In this document: positions 25,195-34,541 of the stretch, one piece after another | Layout of the letters: each line of letters begins with the position of its first letter | Position numbering within the stretch: the stretch's first letter is position 1 | Source: Acinetobacter brisouii | GTDB taxonomy: Bacteria > Pseudomonadota > Gammaproteobacteria > Pseudomonadales > Moraxellaceae | NCBI RefSeq assembly: GCF_008993995.1 | Contig: NZ_BKNN01000013.1 | Coordinates: 1 to 58,464, forward strand | Reading direction: 5' to 3' | Length of the DNA stretch: 58,464 nucleotides | Notes under the pieces: model-generated | The model's database searches: none | What the model was told of the DNA's origin: nothing | Seen by the model: the letters and a program-made list of their open reading frames with translations, nothing else | Program-made: the position numbers and the translations under genes

Positions 25195-26613
25195 ATGGAT
25201 ATTTCAACTTTACAACAACGCTTGGCAGCCATGCGCCAAGCGCATACCCAAGCGGCCCCTGCTAGTCTGGAACTACGCCATGACCGTTTGGAACGTGCCA
25301 AGAAATTATTGATTGAAAATCGTGAAGCACTCATTGCTGCGATTTCGGCAGATTTTGGGCATCGCAGCGCTTACCAAAGTTTGGTGTCAGATATTCTGTC
25401 ATCGGTTGCTGCACTGAGTTATGCCCAAGAACAACTGGCTGAGTGGACACAACCTGAAATTGTGGCTGCACCGTATGCTGAGATGCGTACCGAGATTCAT
25501 CAGCAACCGCTCGGTGTGGTGGGAATTATCAGCCCGTGGAATTTTCCGCTGAATCTTGCCTTTAGCCCACTGGCAGGTGTGTTTGCTGCGGGCAACCGTG
25601 CCCTGATTAAACCGTCTGAACTGACCCCAGAAACGGCTGAGTTATTGGCAGAACTGGTTCCACAATATTTCGATGCACTGGAACTGGGTGTGGTGACGGG
25701 TGATGCCGAGGTGGGTGCTGCCTTTAGTGCACTGCCTTTCGATCATTTGGTGTTTACAGGGAGTAGCCAAGTCGGGCGCCATGTGATGCGCGCCGCCGCA
25801 GAAAATTTGGTGCCTGTGACCTTGGAACTGGGTGGTAAATCACCTGTGGTGATTGCCCCTGATGCCAAACTTGAACAGGCTGTGCAACGCATTTTGACGG
25901 TGAAAACCTTCAATGCAGGGCAAATCTGTATTTCACCTGATTATGTGTTGTTACCTGAACAGCAACAGCAGGATTTTGTGACGTTCGCCCAGCAATTTAT
26001 CGCTGAGAGCTTTAGTCATTTCCAAGATAATCCTGATTACACCGCGATTATTAACCCACGTCATTATCAGCGTTTAATGCATGTCTTAGAAGATGCTCAA
26101 GCCAAAGGAGCGACCTTGATTCCTTTGACTGCGCACACTCAGGATGCCACTCATGAAGATGCCCGTCGTAAAATTGTGCCGACTTTGGTGCTGAATGTCA
26201 GCGATGACATGTTGGTGATGCAGGAAGAAATTTTTGGTCCGATCTTGCCGATTAAAACCTATCAGCAAGAACAGCAAGCGATTGACTATATCAATGCGCA
26301 TCCACGCCCGTTGGCAGCGTATTACTTCTCAGAAGATGCCGCAGCACAACAGTATTTTGCTGAACGAACCACTTCGGGTGCGTTGGTGGTGAATGATGTC
26401 ATGACCCATGTGGTGATTGAAACTTTACCATTTGGCGGTGTCGGTGCATCGGGAATTGGGGCTTATCACGGGGTTCATGGGTTCAGACGTTTTAGTCATG
26501 CCAAACCGATTGTGGTGCAAAGCCCACAAGGTGAATCCAATTTACGTTTACGCGCACCTTATGCAGCAGCGTATCAGCAATTACAGGATATGCTGAACCC
26601 AGCTCAGGAGTAA
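25195..26613 (+). CDS. Aldehyde dehydrogenase, coniferyl-aldehyde dehydrogenase type
   Basis: A 472-residue NAD(P)-dependent aldehyde dehydrogenase. The motifs are in order: SPWNFPLNLAFSPL, the catalytic-glutamate motif VTLELGGKSP, the nucleophile in FNAGQICISPDY and EEIFGPILP. Short length and GQICISPDY are typical of the coniferyl-aldehyde/medium-chain group (CalB, AlkH-like). It follows the DJ-1 gene by nine bases, and its stop overlaps the next start. It probably oxidises the aldehydes that induce NemR; the exact substrate is unknown. Confidence 0.88.
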   Translation: MDISTLQQRLAAMRQAHTQAAPASLELRHDRLERAKKLLIENREALIAAISADFGHRSAYQSLVSDILSSVAALSYAQEQLAEWTQPEIVAAPYAEMRTEIHQQPLGVVGIISPWNFPLNLAFSPLAGVFAAGNRALIKPSELTPETAELLAELVPQYFDALELGVVTGDAEVGAAFSALPFDHLVFTGSSQVGRHVMRAAAENLVPVTLELGGKSPVVIAPDAKLEQAVQRILTVKTFNAGQICISPDYVLLPEQQQQDFVTFAQQFIAESFSHFQDNPDYTAIINPRHYQRLMHVLEDAQAKGATLIPLTAHTQDATHEDARRKIVPTLVLNVSDDMLVMQEEIFGPILPIKTYQQEQQAIDYINAHPRPLAAYYFSEDAAAQQYFAERTTSGALVVNDVMTHVVIETLPFGGVGASGIGAYHGVHGFRRFSHAKPIVVQSPQGESNLRLRAPYAAAYQQLQDMLNPAQE

Positions 26614-27671
26614 TGTTCATGCAAAGTTTAATTCATGAGCGCTTTGGCGAACCTGAAGAGGTGCTGCATTTAGCCGATCAACCTGTGCCTGAATTACAGG
26701 CTGATCATGTACGCATTCGTCCCCTGCTTGCACCGATTCATCATCATGATTTGTGGACGGTACGTGGACGCTATGGTTACAAGCCAAGCTTCCCTGCGAT
26801 TGGTGGCAGTGAAGCAGTCGGTATTATTGATGCGATTGGTGCAGAAGTTGAACATTTACAGGTCGGACAACGGGTTGCGGTGGCTTCGGTACATGGCACA
26901 TGGGCCGAATATTTTATTGCGCCAAGCCGTATGGTCATTCCACTGCCCGATGCCATTCCTGATGAAGTTGCAGCACAGTTGATTGCCATGCCGCTTAGTG
27001 CCCTGATGTTACTGGAATTTTTACAGGTCAATACAGACGACTGGATTATCCAGAATACTGTGAATGGGACAGTTGGCAAAACACTGGCGATGCTGGCTCA
27101 GTCGCGTGGCGTGCATAGCATTAACCTTGTGCGTCGCGATGAAGCTGTAGCTGAATTACAGGCTTTGGGCATTCAGCATGTGGTTTCGACTGCACAAAAT
27201 GGCTGGCAACAGCAAGTTGAGCAGATTGTGGCGGGCGCACCGATTCGTGCTGCGGTGGACTCGATTGGCGGACAAGCCAGTGCCGACTTACTCAGCCTAC
27301 TCGGTGAAAATGGCACCTTGGTCTCGTTTGGGACTCAACTCGGCGAGCCAATGCAAATTGCTTCGGGGGATTTGATTTTTAAACAAGCCACCGTAAAAGG
27401 TTTTTGGGGCAGTAAAGTCAGCCAAAACATGAGTGTGGCAGATAAAAAGCGTCTGATTACCGAGCTTATGCAGCGCCTTGTCAGCCAAGAACTAAAACTG
27501 CCTGTTGAAGCGATTTTTCCTTTTGCCGAAATTAAACACGCCGTGAAACGCAGTCTAAGTTCAGGTAAACAGGGTAAAGTCCTGCTAATTCAGCACACAT
27601 CACCATTAAAGGTGGCTTTCCTGCAGGCAAAGTCTACGAGATATTCAATCCAATCTCGAATGCCAACATGA
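26613..27671 (+). CDS. MDR-family reductase (trans-2-enoyl-CoA reductase/quinone reductase-like), abnormal C-terminus
   Basis: A 352-residue medium-chain dehydrogenase/reductase without structural zinc. The N-terminal domain has PAIGGSEAVGII, and the NADP-binding region reads NTVNGTVGKTLAMLAQSRG followed by INLVRR, like the MECR/ETR1 enoyl reductases. Such enzymes reduce activated double bonds and would complete the detoxification set. Up to GKQGKVLLIQ the protein is normal; the last 25 or so residues (from HTSPLK) look unrelated. In another frame the same bases read HITIKGGFPAGKVYEIFNP, which looks like part of a different gene. The 3' end is therefore probably rearranged next to the IS66 debris. 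TAATG couples it to the aldehyde dehydrogenase. Confidence 0.8.
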   Translation: MFMQSLIHERFGEPEEVLHLADQPVPELQADHVRIRPLLAPIHHHDLWTVRGRYGYKPSFPAIGGSEAVGIIDAIGAEVEHLQVGQRVAVASVHGTWAEYFIAPSRMVIPLPDAIPDEVAAQLIAMPLSALMLLEFLQVNTDDWIIQNTVNGTVGKTLAMLAQSRGVHSINLVRRDEAVAELQALGIQHVVSTAQNGWQQQVEQIVAGAPIRAAVDSIGGQASADLLSLLGENGTLVSFGTQLGEPMQIASGDLIFKQATVKGFWGSKVSQNMSVADKKRLITELMQRLVSQELKLPVEAIFPFAEIKHAVKRSLSSGKQGKVLLIQHTSPLKVAFLQAKSTRYSIQSRMPT

Positions 27672-27679
27672 AAAGCTCA

Positions 27680-27964
27680 GTAAGCATCCAGTGAAACCCG
27701 CTTGAACTCAAGCAGGCTTCCAGTTATGTGGCAGTAGCGCTTCAATATCTTTCATTTTATGTGTCGGTAGCCTTTTCAGCACATCACTTAAATAAGCATA
27801 CGGATCTAAGCCATTCAGCTTGGCTGACTGGATTAAAGTCATGATGTTCGCTGCCCGTTGGCCACTACGCAGTGATCCTGCAAACAACCAATTCTTTCTG
27901 CCTAAAGCCCATGGGCGCATTTGATTTTCAACCCAATTATTACAAATAGGCAAATTCCCATCAT
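27680..27964 (-). mobile_element. IS66-family remnant: TnpC C-terminus and one end
   Basis: The minus strand encodes about 85 residues, ending at 27708, that match the C-terminus of IS66 transposase: DGNLPICNNWVENQMRPW, GRKNWLFAGS, GQRAANIMTLI and AKLNGLDPYAYL. The conserved glutamate of the DDE domain is the one in VEN. GTAAGC at 27680 resembles the IS66 terminal inverted repeat, placing the element's end nine bases after the MDR stop. The rest of the element, and its other end, are missing, cut off at the IS4 fragment. Confidence 0.85.
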
Positions 27965-28389
27965 GTGCTCATGCTAAAAAAAGAGGTGTACCTAAACAGT
28001 TAAGGCGTATAGAATTTTATAATGCTGACAAGAAAAGAACTTTTAAATTTCTGAGTAATAATTTTCACTTGGCAGCCTCAACCATTGCAGCGATTTACAA
28101 AGATCGTTGGAAAGTTGAACTATTTTTCAAAGCCATCAAGCAAAATCTAAAATTGAAGTCTTTTCTGGGTCGAAGTCAGAATGCCATCAAAACACAAATT
28201 TGGATTGTATTAATTGCATATTTTCTCGTAAGTTTTAACCCACATTTAGCAGGCGATGGTTGGAGTGTTCAACGCTTACTTCGGATTATTCAGGTGAATC
28301 TATTTGAAAGAAGGCTTTTGAAATCACTGTTTATGCCTAATAAAAATCGGCGAAAACAAGAAGAGCCTCAGTGGAGGCTCTTCTTATGA
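27965..28389 (+). pseudogene. IS4-family transposase remnant (YREK group)
   Basis: An open frame without a start runs AHAKKRGVPKQLRRIEFYNA and then contains the IS4 signature Y-x2-R-x3-E-x6-K (YKDRWKVELFFKAIK), holding the catalytic glutamate. The C-terminal about 140 residues survive; the first two thirds are lost at the IS66 junction. A hairpin and a possible element end (near 28400) follow. It is non-functional. Confidence 0.85.
28358..28385 (+). terminator. Hairpin at the 3' end of the IS4 remnant
   Basis: A twelve-pair stem, AAGAAGAGCCTC with GAGGCTCTTCTT, around AGTG. It overlaps the last codons of the transposase. It may block read-through from the IS debris towards parE, which is on the other strand. 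Confidence 0.75.
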
Positions 28390-28437
28390 TATTTCTGGGA
28401 CAGCAGTGCAATTTTGCCCTCTTTTTTATTCACAAAA

Positions 28438-30318
28438 TTAAACCACCAAATCAGCTAAATTACCTTTTTGCTCTAACCAGTGCTTCCGATCTGCAGAGCG
28501 TTTTTTGGCAAGTAACTTATCGAGCAAACTGGCTGTGAATTGAGCATCATCCAAATCTAACTGTACCAAACGGCGCGTATTCGGATCCATCGTGGTTTCA
28601 CGAAGCTGACTCGCATTCATCTCACCCAACCCTTTAAAGCGGGTGATTTGCGGATTTTTAGTTTTGATCTTGGCTAAAATGCTTTCCAGCTCATCTTCAT
28701 CAAGGGCATAAAATACATCTTTAGCAGCATCGACACGGAACAATGGCGGCATGGCGACAAACAAATGTCCATCTTCCACCAAAGCAGGAAAATGCTTCAC
28801 AAACAAGGCACACAGTAAAGTCGCAATATGCAAACCATCCGAGTCGGCATCGGCAAGAATACAGATTTTTCCGTAACGCAATTCCGATAAATCATCACTG
28901 CCTGGGTCTACACCAATCGCAATCGCAATATCATGGACTTCTTGTGATGCCAAAACTTCGTCAGAAGACACTTCCCATGTATTCAGAATTTTCCCGCGAA
29001 TCGGCATGATCGCTTGGAAATTCTTGTCACGGGCTTGCTTGGCACTCCCCCCTGCAGAATCCCCCTCGACAATAAACAATTCACTTTCTTCGCGGGTTAA
29101 CCCAACACAGTCCGCCAATTTGCCTGGCAATGCTGGCCCTGAAACAATGCGTTTACGTTCAACTTTTTTGGCCGCTTTTAAACGTCGACCTGCTTTGGCA
29201 ATTGCCATTTCAGCCAGTTGAGTTGCGGTTTCTGCATTTTGGTTAAACCATAAAGCAAAAGCATCTTTGGCAATATTCTGCACAATCCCTGCCGCTTCAC
29301 GGCTCGACAAACGCTCTTTGGTTTGCCCTGAAAATTGTGGTTCTTGGAACTTGAGCGACAGAATATAGTTCACGCCATCCCAGACATCTTCTGCGGAAAG
29401 TTTCATGTTACGTGGCAACAAATTGCGCAGTTCACAAAACTCACGCAGTGCATCGGTCACGCCTGAACGCAAGCCATTGACATGGGTTCCGCCTTGAGCC
29501 GTTGGAATCAGGTTGACATAACTTTCCTGAATCTGCTCACCGCCTTCAACATTCCAACACACCGCAAATTCACAACTGGCACGTTCTGCATCACCACGTG
29601 AAACAAAGGCAGGCTGTGGCAAAATCTCACGATCTTGCAGTTCATCCATCAAGTAGTCAACTAAACCATTTTCAAACTGCCATTCGATTTTTTCGTTATT
29701 AATCTTGTCGATATAGCAAATTTTTAAACCTGCCGCCAAAACCGCTTTGGCTTTCAGGTTATGTTTTAAGGCTTTTAAAGCAAATTTCGGATTGTCAAAA
29801 TATTTGCTGTCTGGCCAAAAGCGTACCAGTGTGCCTGTGGCACGTTTCGGCGCTTTACCTTCAAGCACTTCAAGCGGTGCAACAGGCTCACCATGTTCAA
29901 AAGCCATCTTGTAGAGATTGCCCTGACGCTGCACATCCACTTCAACACGATTGGACAAGGCATTGACCACTGAAATCCCGACCCCATGCAAGCCACCTGA
30001 AAACTGGTAGTTGTCGGTGCTGAATTTACCGCCTGCATGCAGCTTGGTCAGAATGATCTCAATCCCGCTTTGTCCATATTCAGGGTGAATATCGACAGGC
30101 ATACCGCGACCATTGTCCTGAACCGAGAGTGAGCCATCTTCAAAGACCGTGACACTAATCTGATTGGCATGCCCTGCCAAAGCTTCATCCACCGCATTAT
30201 CAATCACTTCTTGCGCGAGATGGTTTGGACGCGTGGTATCGGTATACATTCCCGGACGGCGACGTACAGGATCTAGACCAGATAAAACTTCGAGGGATTG
30301 AGCCGTATATTGTGACAC
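28438..30318 (-). CDS. parE: DNA topoisomerase IV subunit B ParE
   Basis: The ATPase subunit of the decatenase topoisomerase IV. The GHKL ATPase domain has EVIDNAVDEALAG and DNGRGMPVD; the Toprim domain has VEGDSAGGSAKQARD, PIRGKILN and DADSDG. Its length is 626 residues, as expected for ParE and far shorter than GyrB (about 820). It is preceded by yqiA four bases upstream, the same order as in E. coli. Quinolone-relevant Toprim residues are intact by eye, but I did not compare strains. Confidence 0.96.
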   Translation of the reverse strand: MSQYTAQSLEVLSGLDPVRRRPGMYTDTTRPNHLAQEVIDNAVDEALAGHANQISVTVFEDGSLSVQDNGRGMPVDIHPEYGQSGIEIILTKLHAGGKFSTDNYQFSGGLHGVGISVVNALSNRVEVDVQRQGNLYKMAFEHGEPVAPLEVLEGKAPKRATGTLVRFWPDSKYFDNPKFALKALKHNLKAKAVLAAGLKICYIDKINNEKIEWQFENGLVDYLMDELQDREILPQPAFVSRGDAERASCEFAVCWNVEGGEQIQESYVNLIPTAQGGTHVNGLRSGVTDALREFCELRNLLPRNMKLSAEDVWDGVNYILSLKFQEPQFSGQTKERLSSREAAGIVQNIAKDAFALWFNQNAETATQLAEMAIAKAGRRLKAAKKVERKRIVSGPALPGKLADCVGLTREESELFIVEGDSAGGSAKQARDKNFQAIMPIRGKILNTWEVSSDEVLASQEVHDIAIAIGVDPGSDDLSELRYGKICILADADSDGLHIATLLCALFVKHFPALVEDGHLFVAMPPLFRVDAAKDVFYALDEDELESILAKIKTKNPQITRFKGLGEMNASQLRETTMDPNTRRLVQLDLDDAQFTASLLDKLLAKKRSADRKHWLEQKGNLADLVV

Positions 30319-30322
30319 GTGA

Positions 30323-30919
30323 TTATTTTTCCTTTGTGATCGCTAAGGCTAAAAAAGTCAGCAACATGGGAATTTTATCAGCAAAATTTTCCATGGCATG
30401 ATTTCCCCCCACTTCTGTCATGATCATGCTGGGGGTTTGAGCCTGATTATAATAACGTTGTGCTTCCCGATAATCCAAGACTTCATCGCCTTGTTGCAAT
30501 AACACTAACAATTTGCTGGCATCTTGCACAATAGGGATATCCATGGCAGCCAATTGTTGCAACTGTGGTTCATCCAGTGTCCAGTCGGCTGTGACTTGTA
30601 ATGGGATTTGCCCTTGACCAAACAAACGCATAAACAAAGGATAAGGATGCACAGCAGGATTAATCAATACCGCAGGACAGTTGTGTTGCACTGCCAAATG
30701 GGTTGCATAAAAGCCCCCTAGACTACTCCCGACCAGAACCACATCATCGAGCATCTGCATATAGCCTGAAATATGCGCCAGTGCTTCCAACGGTGGCATA
30801 TTCAAATCGGGTAAATGAACGCTGTACTCAGGGTGATTTTGCTGGCAGTATTGTTTAAGCTGTTGCCCCTTTATAGAATAAGAATGACTACGAAAACCAT
30901 GTAAATAAATAATATTCAT
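30323..30919 (-). CDS. yqiA: YqiA-family esterase
   Basis: A small alpha/beta hydrolase of 198 residues. It opens NIIYLHGFRSHSYSIKG, and the nucleophile elbow is GSSLGGFYAT; an acid (GDEVLDYREA) and histidine (GGNHAMEN) follow in order. The YqiA/YcfP group consists of putative acyl-CoA or general esterases. It lies four bases upstream of parE on the same strand, a conserved pairing. The ATG start is preferred to a TTG three codons earlier. Confidence 0.87.
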   Translation of the reverse strand: MNIIYLHGFRSHSYSIKGQQLKQYCQQNHPEYSVHLPDLNMPPLEALAHISGYMQMLDDVVLVGSSLGGFYATHLAVQHNCPAVLINPAVHPYPLFMRLFGQGQIPLQVTADWTLDEPQLQQLAAMDIPIVQDASKLLVLLQQGDEVLDYREAQRYYNQAQTPSMIMTEVGGNHAMENFADKIPMLLTFLALAITKEK

Positions 30920-31118
30920 CTTAATCAACCATCAATTTTGTATTAAATCTACATCATTCCCCGCATGACCATTTATGATGATTTAAACTGGTCTTGTAGG
31001 ACAAAAGCCCGCTCAGCCTGCGTAAAAATTGCGTATGGTAAAGCATAGCAAAACCATAAACTATTGCCGTAGTACCAGACAATACTTGGTTAGCACAGTT
31101 ATAGAGAGATCAAAGACT

Positions 31119-32465
31119 ATGCCAAGTTTAACGCCGCTACATGAGACTTATTGTCGTTGGGATGACACCCCACCCAGTCAAGCTGACTTGCTGGAGGGTT
31201 TTGCACAACTTTTGACAACGCCGACACAAAACTTGTACGGCTTAATGCATGATATTCAAACAGAGTTATTGTCGAGTCTACTCGCGATTGATGAGCAACG
31301 TGCGCAGCGCTTACAGCGCAGTTGTATCATTCATCAGTTTAACCATCTGGTTTATGATTTGCTTAAGAAATATGGAAGTCGCTTTCTTGCGCCATGTTTA
31401 AGACATATTCTGCAACATTATCCACACATGCGCGATAAAGCACTGAGTCCAATCGCTCAAGAAGCACTCAGTATTTTAAATGGGATTGCGGGTGATTATT
31501 TTTTATTGCAACAAAATCCCCTTGCCTTGCCAATGGTTCTCTACGACCACTATGGTGCCATCCAAAAAGGGGATGTGGGTGGACGTGTAGTCATCTTTGT
31601 ACATGGTTTATGTATGAGCCATCGTTATTGGTCAAATCATGGCTATGAAGGGATTGGTGAACGTCTACTGGCACAGCGTGATTACAATACCATGCTATAT
31701 CTCAACTACAATACTGGAAGACGGATTTCAGCCAATGGACGTAGCTTGTCCAATTTGCTTGAAGACCTGATCGAACGTAATCCTCGTATTCAGTCGATTG
31801 ATCTGATTGGGCATAGTATGGGCGGACTGGTCTGCCGTAGTGCCTTATTTTATGGCAAACAAGATTTAAAACACTGGTTTCATCGTAGTCAAAACCTGAT
31901 TTGTATTGGTTCACCACATCATGGTGCAGCCCTAGAGCGTTTTGGTTTTCGCCTGCAAGAGCGGCTTGGACGGTTTCCGCTCGTTAAAATTGCCCGTCAT
32001 GTGGTCAACTTTCGCAGTAACGGTATTTTAGATCTGCGCTATGGCAGTGTCCGTGATGATGACTGGGAACATCTATCCATACGTATTGGTTCAATGGATG
32101 ACAGTCGTAAACCCGCTCCCTTGCCTGCCCATATCAACACCTTTTTGGTTGCGGGTACAATGGAATTTAAAAAGATTAAAACCAAAACCTTATCGATTAT
32201 TGGCGATTACTTGGTGAGCGTGAAAAGTGCGCTTGGCGAACACCCCAATCCACGCTTTAACTTAAATGTTCCAGATGCTCATAAAGCCGTGTTTTATGGC
32301 TTAAATCATTTTGAAATCCAATATCATTCGAGTGTTGCTGAACAAATTACCCGTTGGTTATACCCAAATCCTGAACTGCCAGAACAAAACTTCTTGCATC
32401 GTCATGTGGTAGATTTGGGAATTTATGAACTCGAAAGCCTGCTTGAAATGCAAAGCGAAGACTAA
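31119..32465 (+). CDS. Alpha/beta-hydrolase, lipase-like
   Basis: A 448-residue protein with an N-terminal helical region of about 160 residues and then a lipase-type hydrolase: the oxyanion region VIFVHGLCMSHRYW, the nucleophile elbow LIGHSMGGLVCRSA, and GSPHHGAALERFG. No signal peptide is visible, so it is probably cytoplasmic. Similar proteins are common in Acinetobacter and other gamma-proteobacteria as uncharacterised triacylglycerol-lipase-like enzymes. I chose ATG at MPSLTPL, with AGAGAG upstream; an in-frame extension by 30 residues looks non-coding. The 3' end overlaps the convergent transporter gene by four bases. Confidence 0.8.
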   Translation: MPSLTPLHETYCRWDDTPPSQADLLEGFAQLLTTPTQNLYGLMHDIQTELLSSLLAIDEQRAQRLQRSCIIHQFNHLVYDLLKKYGSRFLAPCLRHILQHYPHMRDKALSPIAQEALSILNGIAGDYFLLQQNPLALPMVLYDHYGAIQKGDVGGRVVIFVHGLCMSHRYWSNHGYEGIGERLLAQRDYNTMLYLNYNTGRRISANGRSLSNLLEDLIERNPRIQSIDLIGHSMGGLVCRSALFYGKQDLKHWFHRSQNLICIGSPHHGAALERFGFRLQERLGRFPLVKIARHVVNFRSNGILDLRYGSVRDDDWEHLSIRIGSMDDSRKPAPLPAHINTFLVAGTMEFKKIKTKTLSIIGDYLVSVKSALGEHPNPRFNLNVPDAHKAVFYGLNHFEIQYHSSVAEQITRWLYPNPELPEQNFLHRHVVDLGIYELESLLEMQSED

Positions 32466-33370
32466 ACCTGTTTTAACACCTTACTCGCGGTTTTCTTCTG
32501 CGCCAGTGCAATGCCCAACAAGATCATCACGCCACCTAGCGTATGGTAAATCGTCCATTGCTCATGCAACCAAATCAGCGCAATCACTGCGGTAAACACA
32601 GGCATAAGATTCATAAAAATACTGGTTCGATTTGGCCCTAAATGTTGCACTGCCAACATCCATAAAATCGGTGCAAACAAGGATGGAAACACACCTGCAT
32701 ACACTACACTTAACACATTTTTGCTATTTAAGGCATCCAAACCCAAATACGCAATAAACGGCAGATGAAACAGCAAAGCAAACGCAATTTGCAGATAACC
32801 ACTGACCATCAAAGGCAAATTCAAACGCCATTTTTTCAGAAATACGCCATAGAATGCATAGAGAAATACAGCGATTACCATCAACGCATCACCAAAATGA
32901 TGTCCTGATGCTAACAAAGCTGAAAAATCCCCTTGTCCGATCACATACAGCAATCCAAAAAACGACAAGGCACTTCCAATCAACGCAAAACGATTGGGAA
33001 TATCTCGAAGCAACAGCATCGACACAAAAATGGTAAATACAGGAATAAAGGCATTAATAATGCCCATGTTGGTCGCAGAGGTATAATGCGATGCGGTATA
33101 GGCAATGCCCTGATACAACACCATACCAAATGCACCCAAAATCGCCAGTTGCCCCAAATGCTGACGGATCTGCGCTCGCACCTGCCATGCCCGATGCAGC
33201 ATGAACGGGGTCAGTAACACGAAAGCAATCAACCAGCGATAAAAACTAATACTGACAGGTGAAATGAAGTCCGAAACATACCGCGTCACCACAATATTCA
33301 GTGACCAAATCAGTACAGCCAATAAGGGCAGCACCAATGCCCACCACGGGGTTATTTGGCGTTGTTGCAT
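32462..33370 (-). CDS. EamA-family DMT transporter
   Basis: A ten-helix transporter of 302 residues with two EamA repeats (LIWSLNIVVTRYVSDFISPVS at the start, ATNMGIINAFIPVF in the first repeat, GPNRTSIFMNLMPVFTAVIA in the second). Family members export amino acids and other small metabolites; the substrate is unknown. The ATG start follows GAGAGAA; a GTG directly before it is in frame. Confidence 0.8.
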   Translation of the reverse strand: MQQRQITPWWALVLPLLAVLIWSLNIVVTRYVSDFISPVSISFYRWLIAFVLLTPFMLHRAWQVRAQIRQHLGQLAILGAFGMVLYQGIAYTASHYTSATNMGIINAFIPVFTIFVSMLLLRDIPNRFALIGSALSFFGLLYVIGQGDFSALLASGHHFGDALMVIAVFLYAFYGVFLKKWRLNLPLMVSGYLQIAFALLFHLPFIAYLGLDALNSKNVLSVVYAGVFPSLFAPILWMLAVQHLGPNRTSIFMNLMPVFTAVIALIWLHEQWTIYHTLGGVMILLGIALAQKKTASKVLKQV

Positions 33371-33489
33371 CACATTCTCTCTTCATCATGGATCAGACGA
33401 CTATTGTGCCGAACGGCGGATTTGATTGAAATACTGCAAATCCGACATCAATATCGTAAACATGACATGGCTTAAAATAAGTCCCAAAC

Positions 33490-33745
33490 CCGCATCGCAT
33501 GCTCAACCACTTTATTTGTAGGGATGTTTCAGGTGATGATTGCGGTCGGTTCATTATTTGGTGGCATCGTGGTTGATCACTATAATAAAAGTACCCTGAT
33601 CTACAGTGTGCTTCCTTGCTTGGCTTTCGCCATAGCGCCAGTTTTATTGCATTTTTTCGGCGTTACTTGGGAAAAATCCCTGCGGAAATGCGCTTGGAAC
33701 GCTAGTCACGTAAATCTGCTTGTTTTTAACAAAAAATCATTTTAA
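33490..33745 (+). pseudogene. Remnant of an MFS efflux transporter
   Basis: A frame without a good start reads TTLFVGMFQVMIAVGSLFGG and then IVVDHYNKSTLIYSV, typical of the fifth-repeat region of sugar/drug efflux MFS proteins (AraJ/SotB type), followed by two hydrophobic stretches, then non-homologous residues. About 60-70 residues survive from a protein of about 390. It lies upstream of btuE on the same strand and is probably non-functional. Confidence 0.6.
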
Positions 33746-33775
33746 AACATTAGTCTACTTTTTAAGGATTGCATC

Positions 33776-34321
33776 ATGAGCCAGTCTATTTATGAAATTC
33801 CTGTAAACACCATTACAGGTGAAACCACAACACTTGCACCGTACCAAGGCAAAGTCTTGTTAGTCGTTAATGTTGCATCTAAATGCGGTTTAACCCCTCA
33901 ATACGAAGGCTTGGAAAAACTGTATCAGGCGAAACAAGCTGAAGGTTTAGAGATTTTAGGCTTCCCTGCGAATAATTTCTTAGCACAAGAACCAGGCACC
34001 AATGAAGAAATTCAACAGTTCTGCTCACTGAATTATCAAGTTGATTTCCCCCTATTCGCAAAAATTTCAGTTGCTGGTGAAGATAAACACCCACTTTATC
34101 AAGCACTGATTGCGGCACAACCAGAGCGTATTGGTGAAGGCCCTTGGTGGAAAGATTTGGTTGAATATGGCTTAACACCAAATCCAAAGCCTGAAATTCT
34201 TTGGAACTTTGAGAAATTCCTGATTGGCAAAAAAGGTGACATCGTGGCACGTTTTGCACCAGACATCACTGCCGATGATGAACGTATTGTCAGTGCAATT
34301 GAAACTGAACTTGCCAAATAA
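33776..34321 (+). CDS. btuE: Glutathione peroxidase, BtuE-like
   Basis: A 181-residue thiol peroxidase of the glutathione peroxidase family. The peroxidatic cysteine is Cys37 in NVASKCGLTPQYEGLE. The Gln-containing motif (GFPANNFLAQEPGT) and the Trp-Asn motif (WNFEKFLIG) complete the catalytic set. It reduces hydrogen and lipid peroxides, probably using thioredoxin rather than glutathione as in other BtuE proteins. It has a 3' hairpin and appears monocistronic. Confidence 0.9.
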   Translation: MSQSIYEIPVNTITGETTTLAPYQGKVLLVVNVASKCGLTPQYEGLEKLYQAKQAEGLEILGFPANNFLAQEPGTNEEIQQFCSLNYQVDFPLFAKISVAGEDKHPLYQALIAAQPERIGEGPWWKDLVEYGLTPNPKPEILWNFEKFLIGKKGDIVARFAPDITADDERIVSAIETELAK

Positions 34322-34328
34322 TATTTTC

Positions 34329-34366
34329 AAATAGAGTAAATCCAAGCAGATTTACTCTATTTTTTA
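34329..34366 (+). terminator. Terminator of the glutathione peroxidase gene
   Basis: A 14-pair stem, AAATAGAGTAAATC with GATTTACTCTATTT, around a six-base loop, followed by more T, seven bases after the stop. Its AATAGAGTA half matches the palindrome before acr1. Confidence 0.85.
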
Positions 34367-34541
34367 TTGATTTATCTTTTCATAAATACTAAGCAATTAA
34401 TCTAAGTTTACATTAGTCAGGGATATTTTCATGGTCTGTTCATGGTTTTAAAATTGTCCCAACAAAATCCATCTTGGCTTATCTCCCGAATCTGCTTAAA
34501 TAAAACTATCGAAATAACAGTAATAACATGTGGAGAATTCA

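Noticed and set aside
30929-31118. N-terminal extension of the lipase-like protein from an in-frame ATG at 31029
   Set aside because: The added 30 residues are unlike a signal peptide or a domain, and the ribosome-binding site fits the later ATG.
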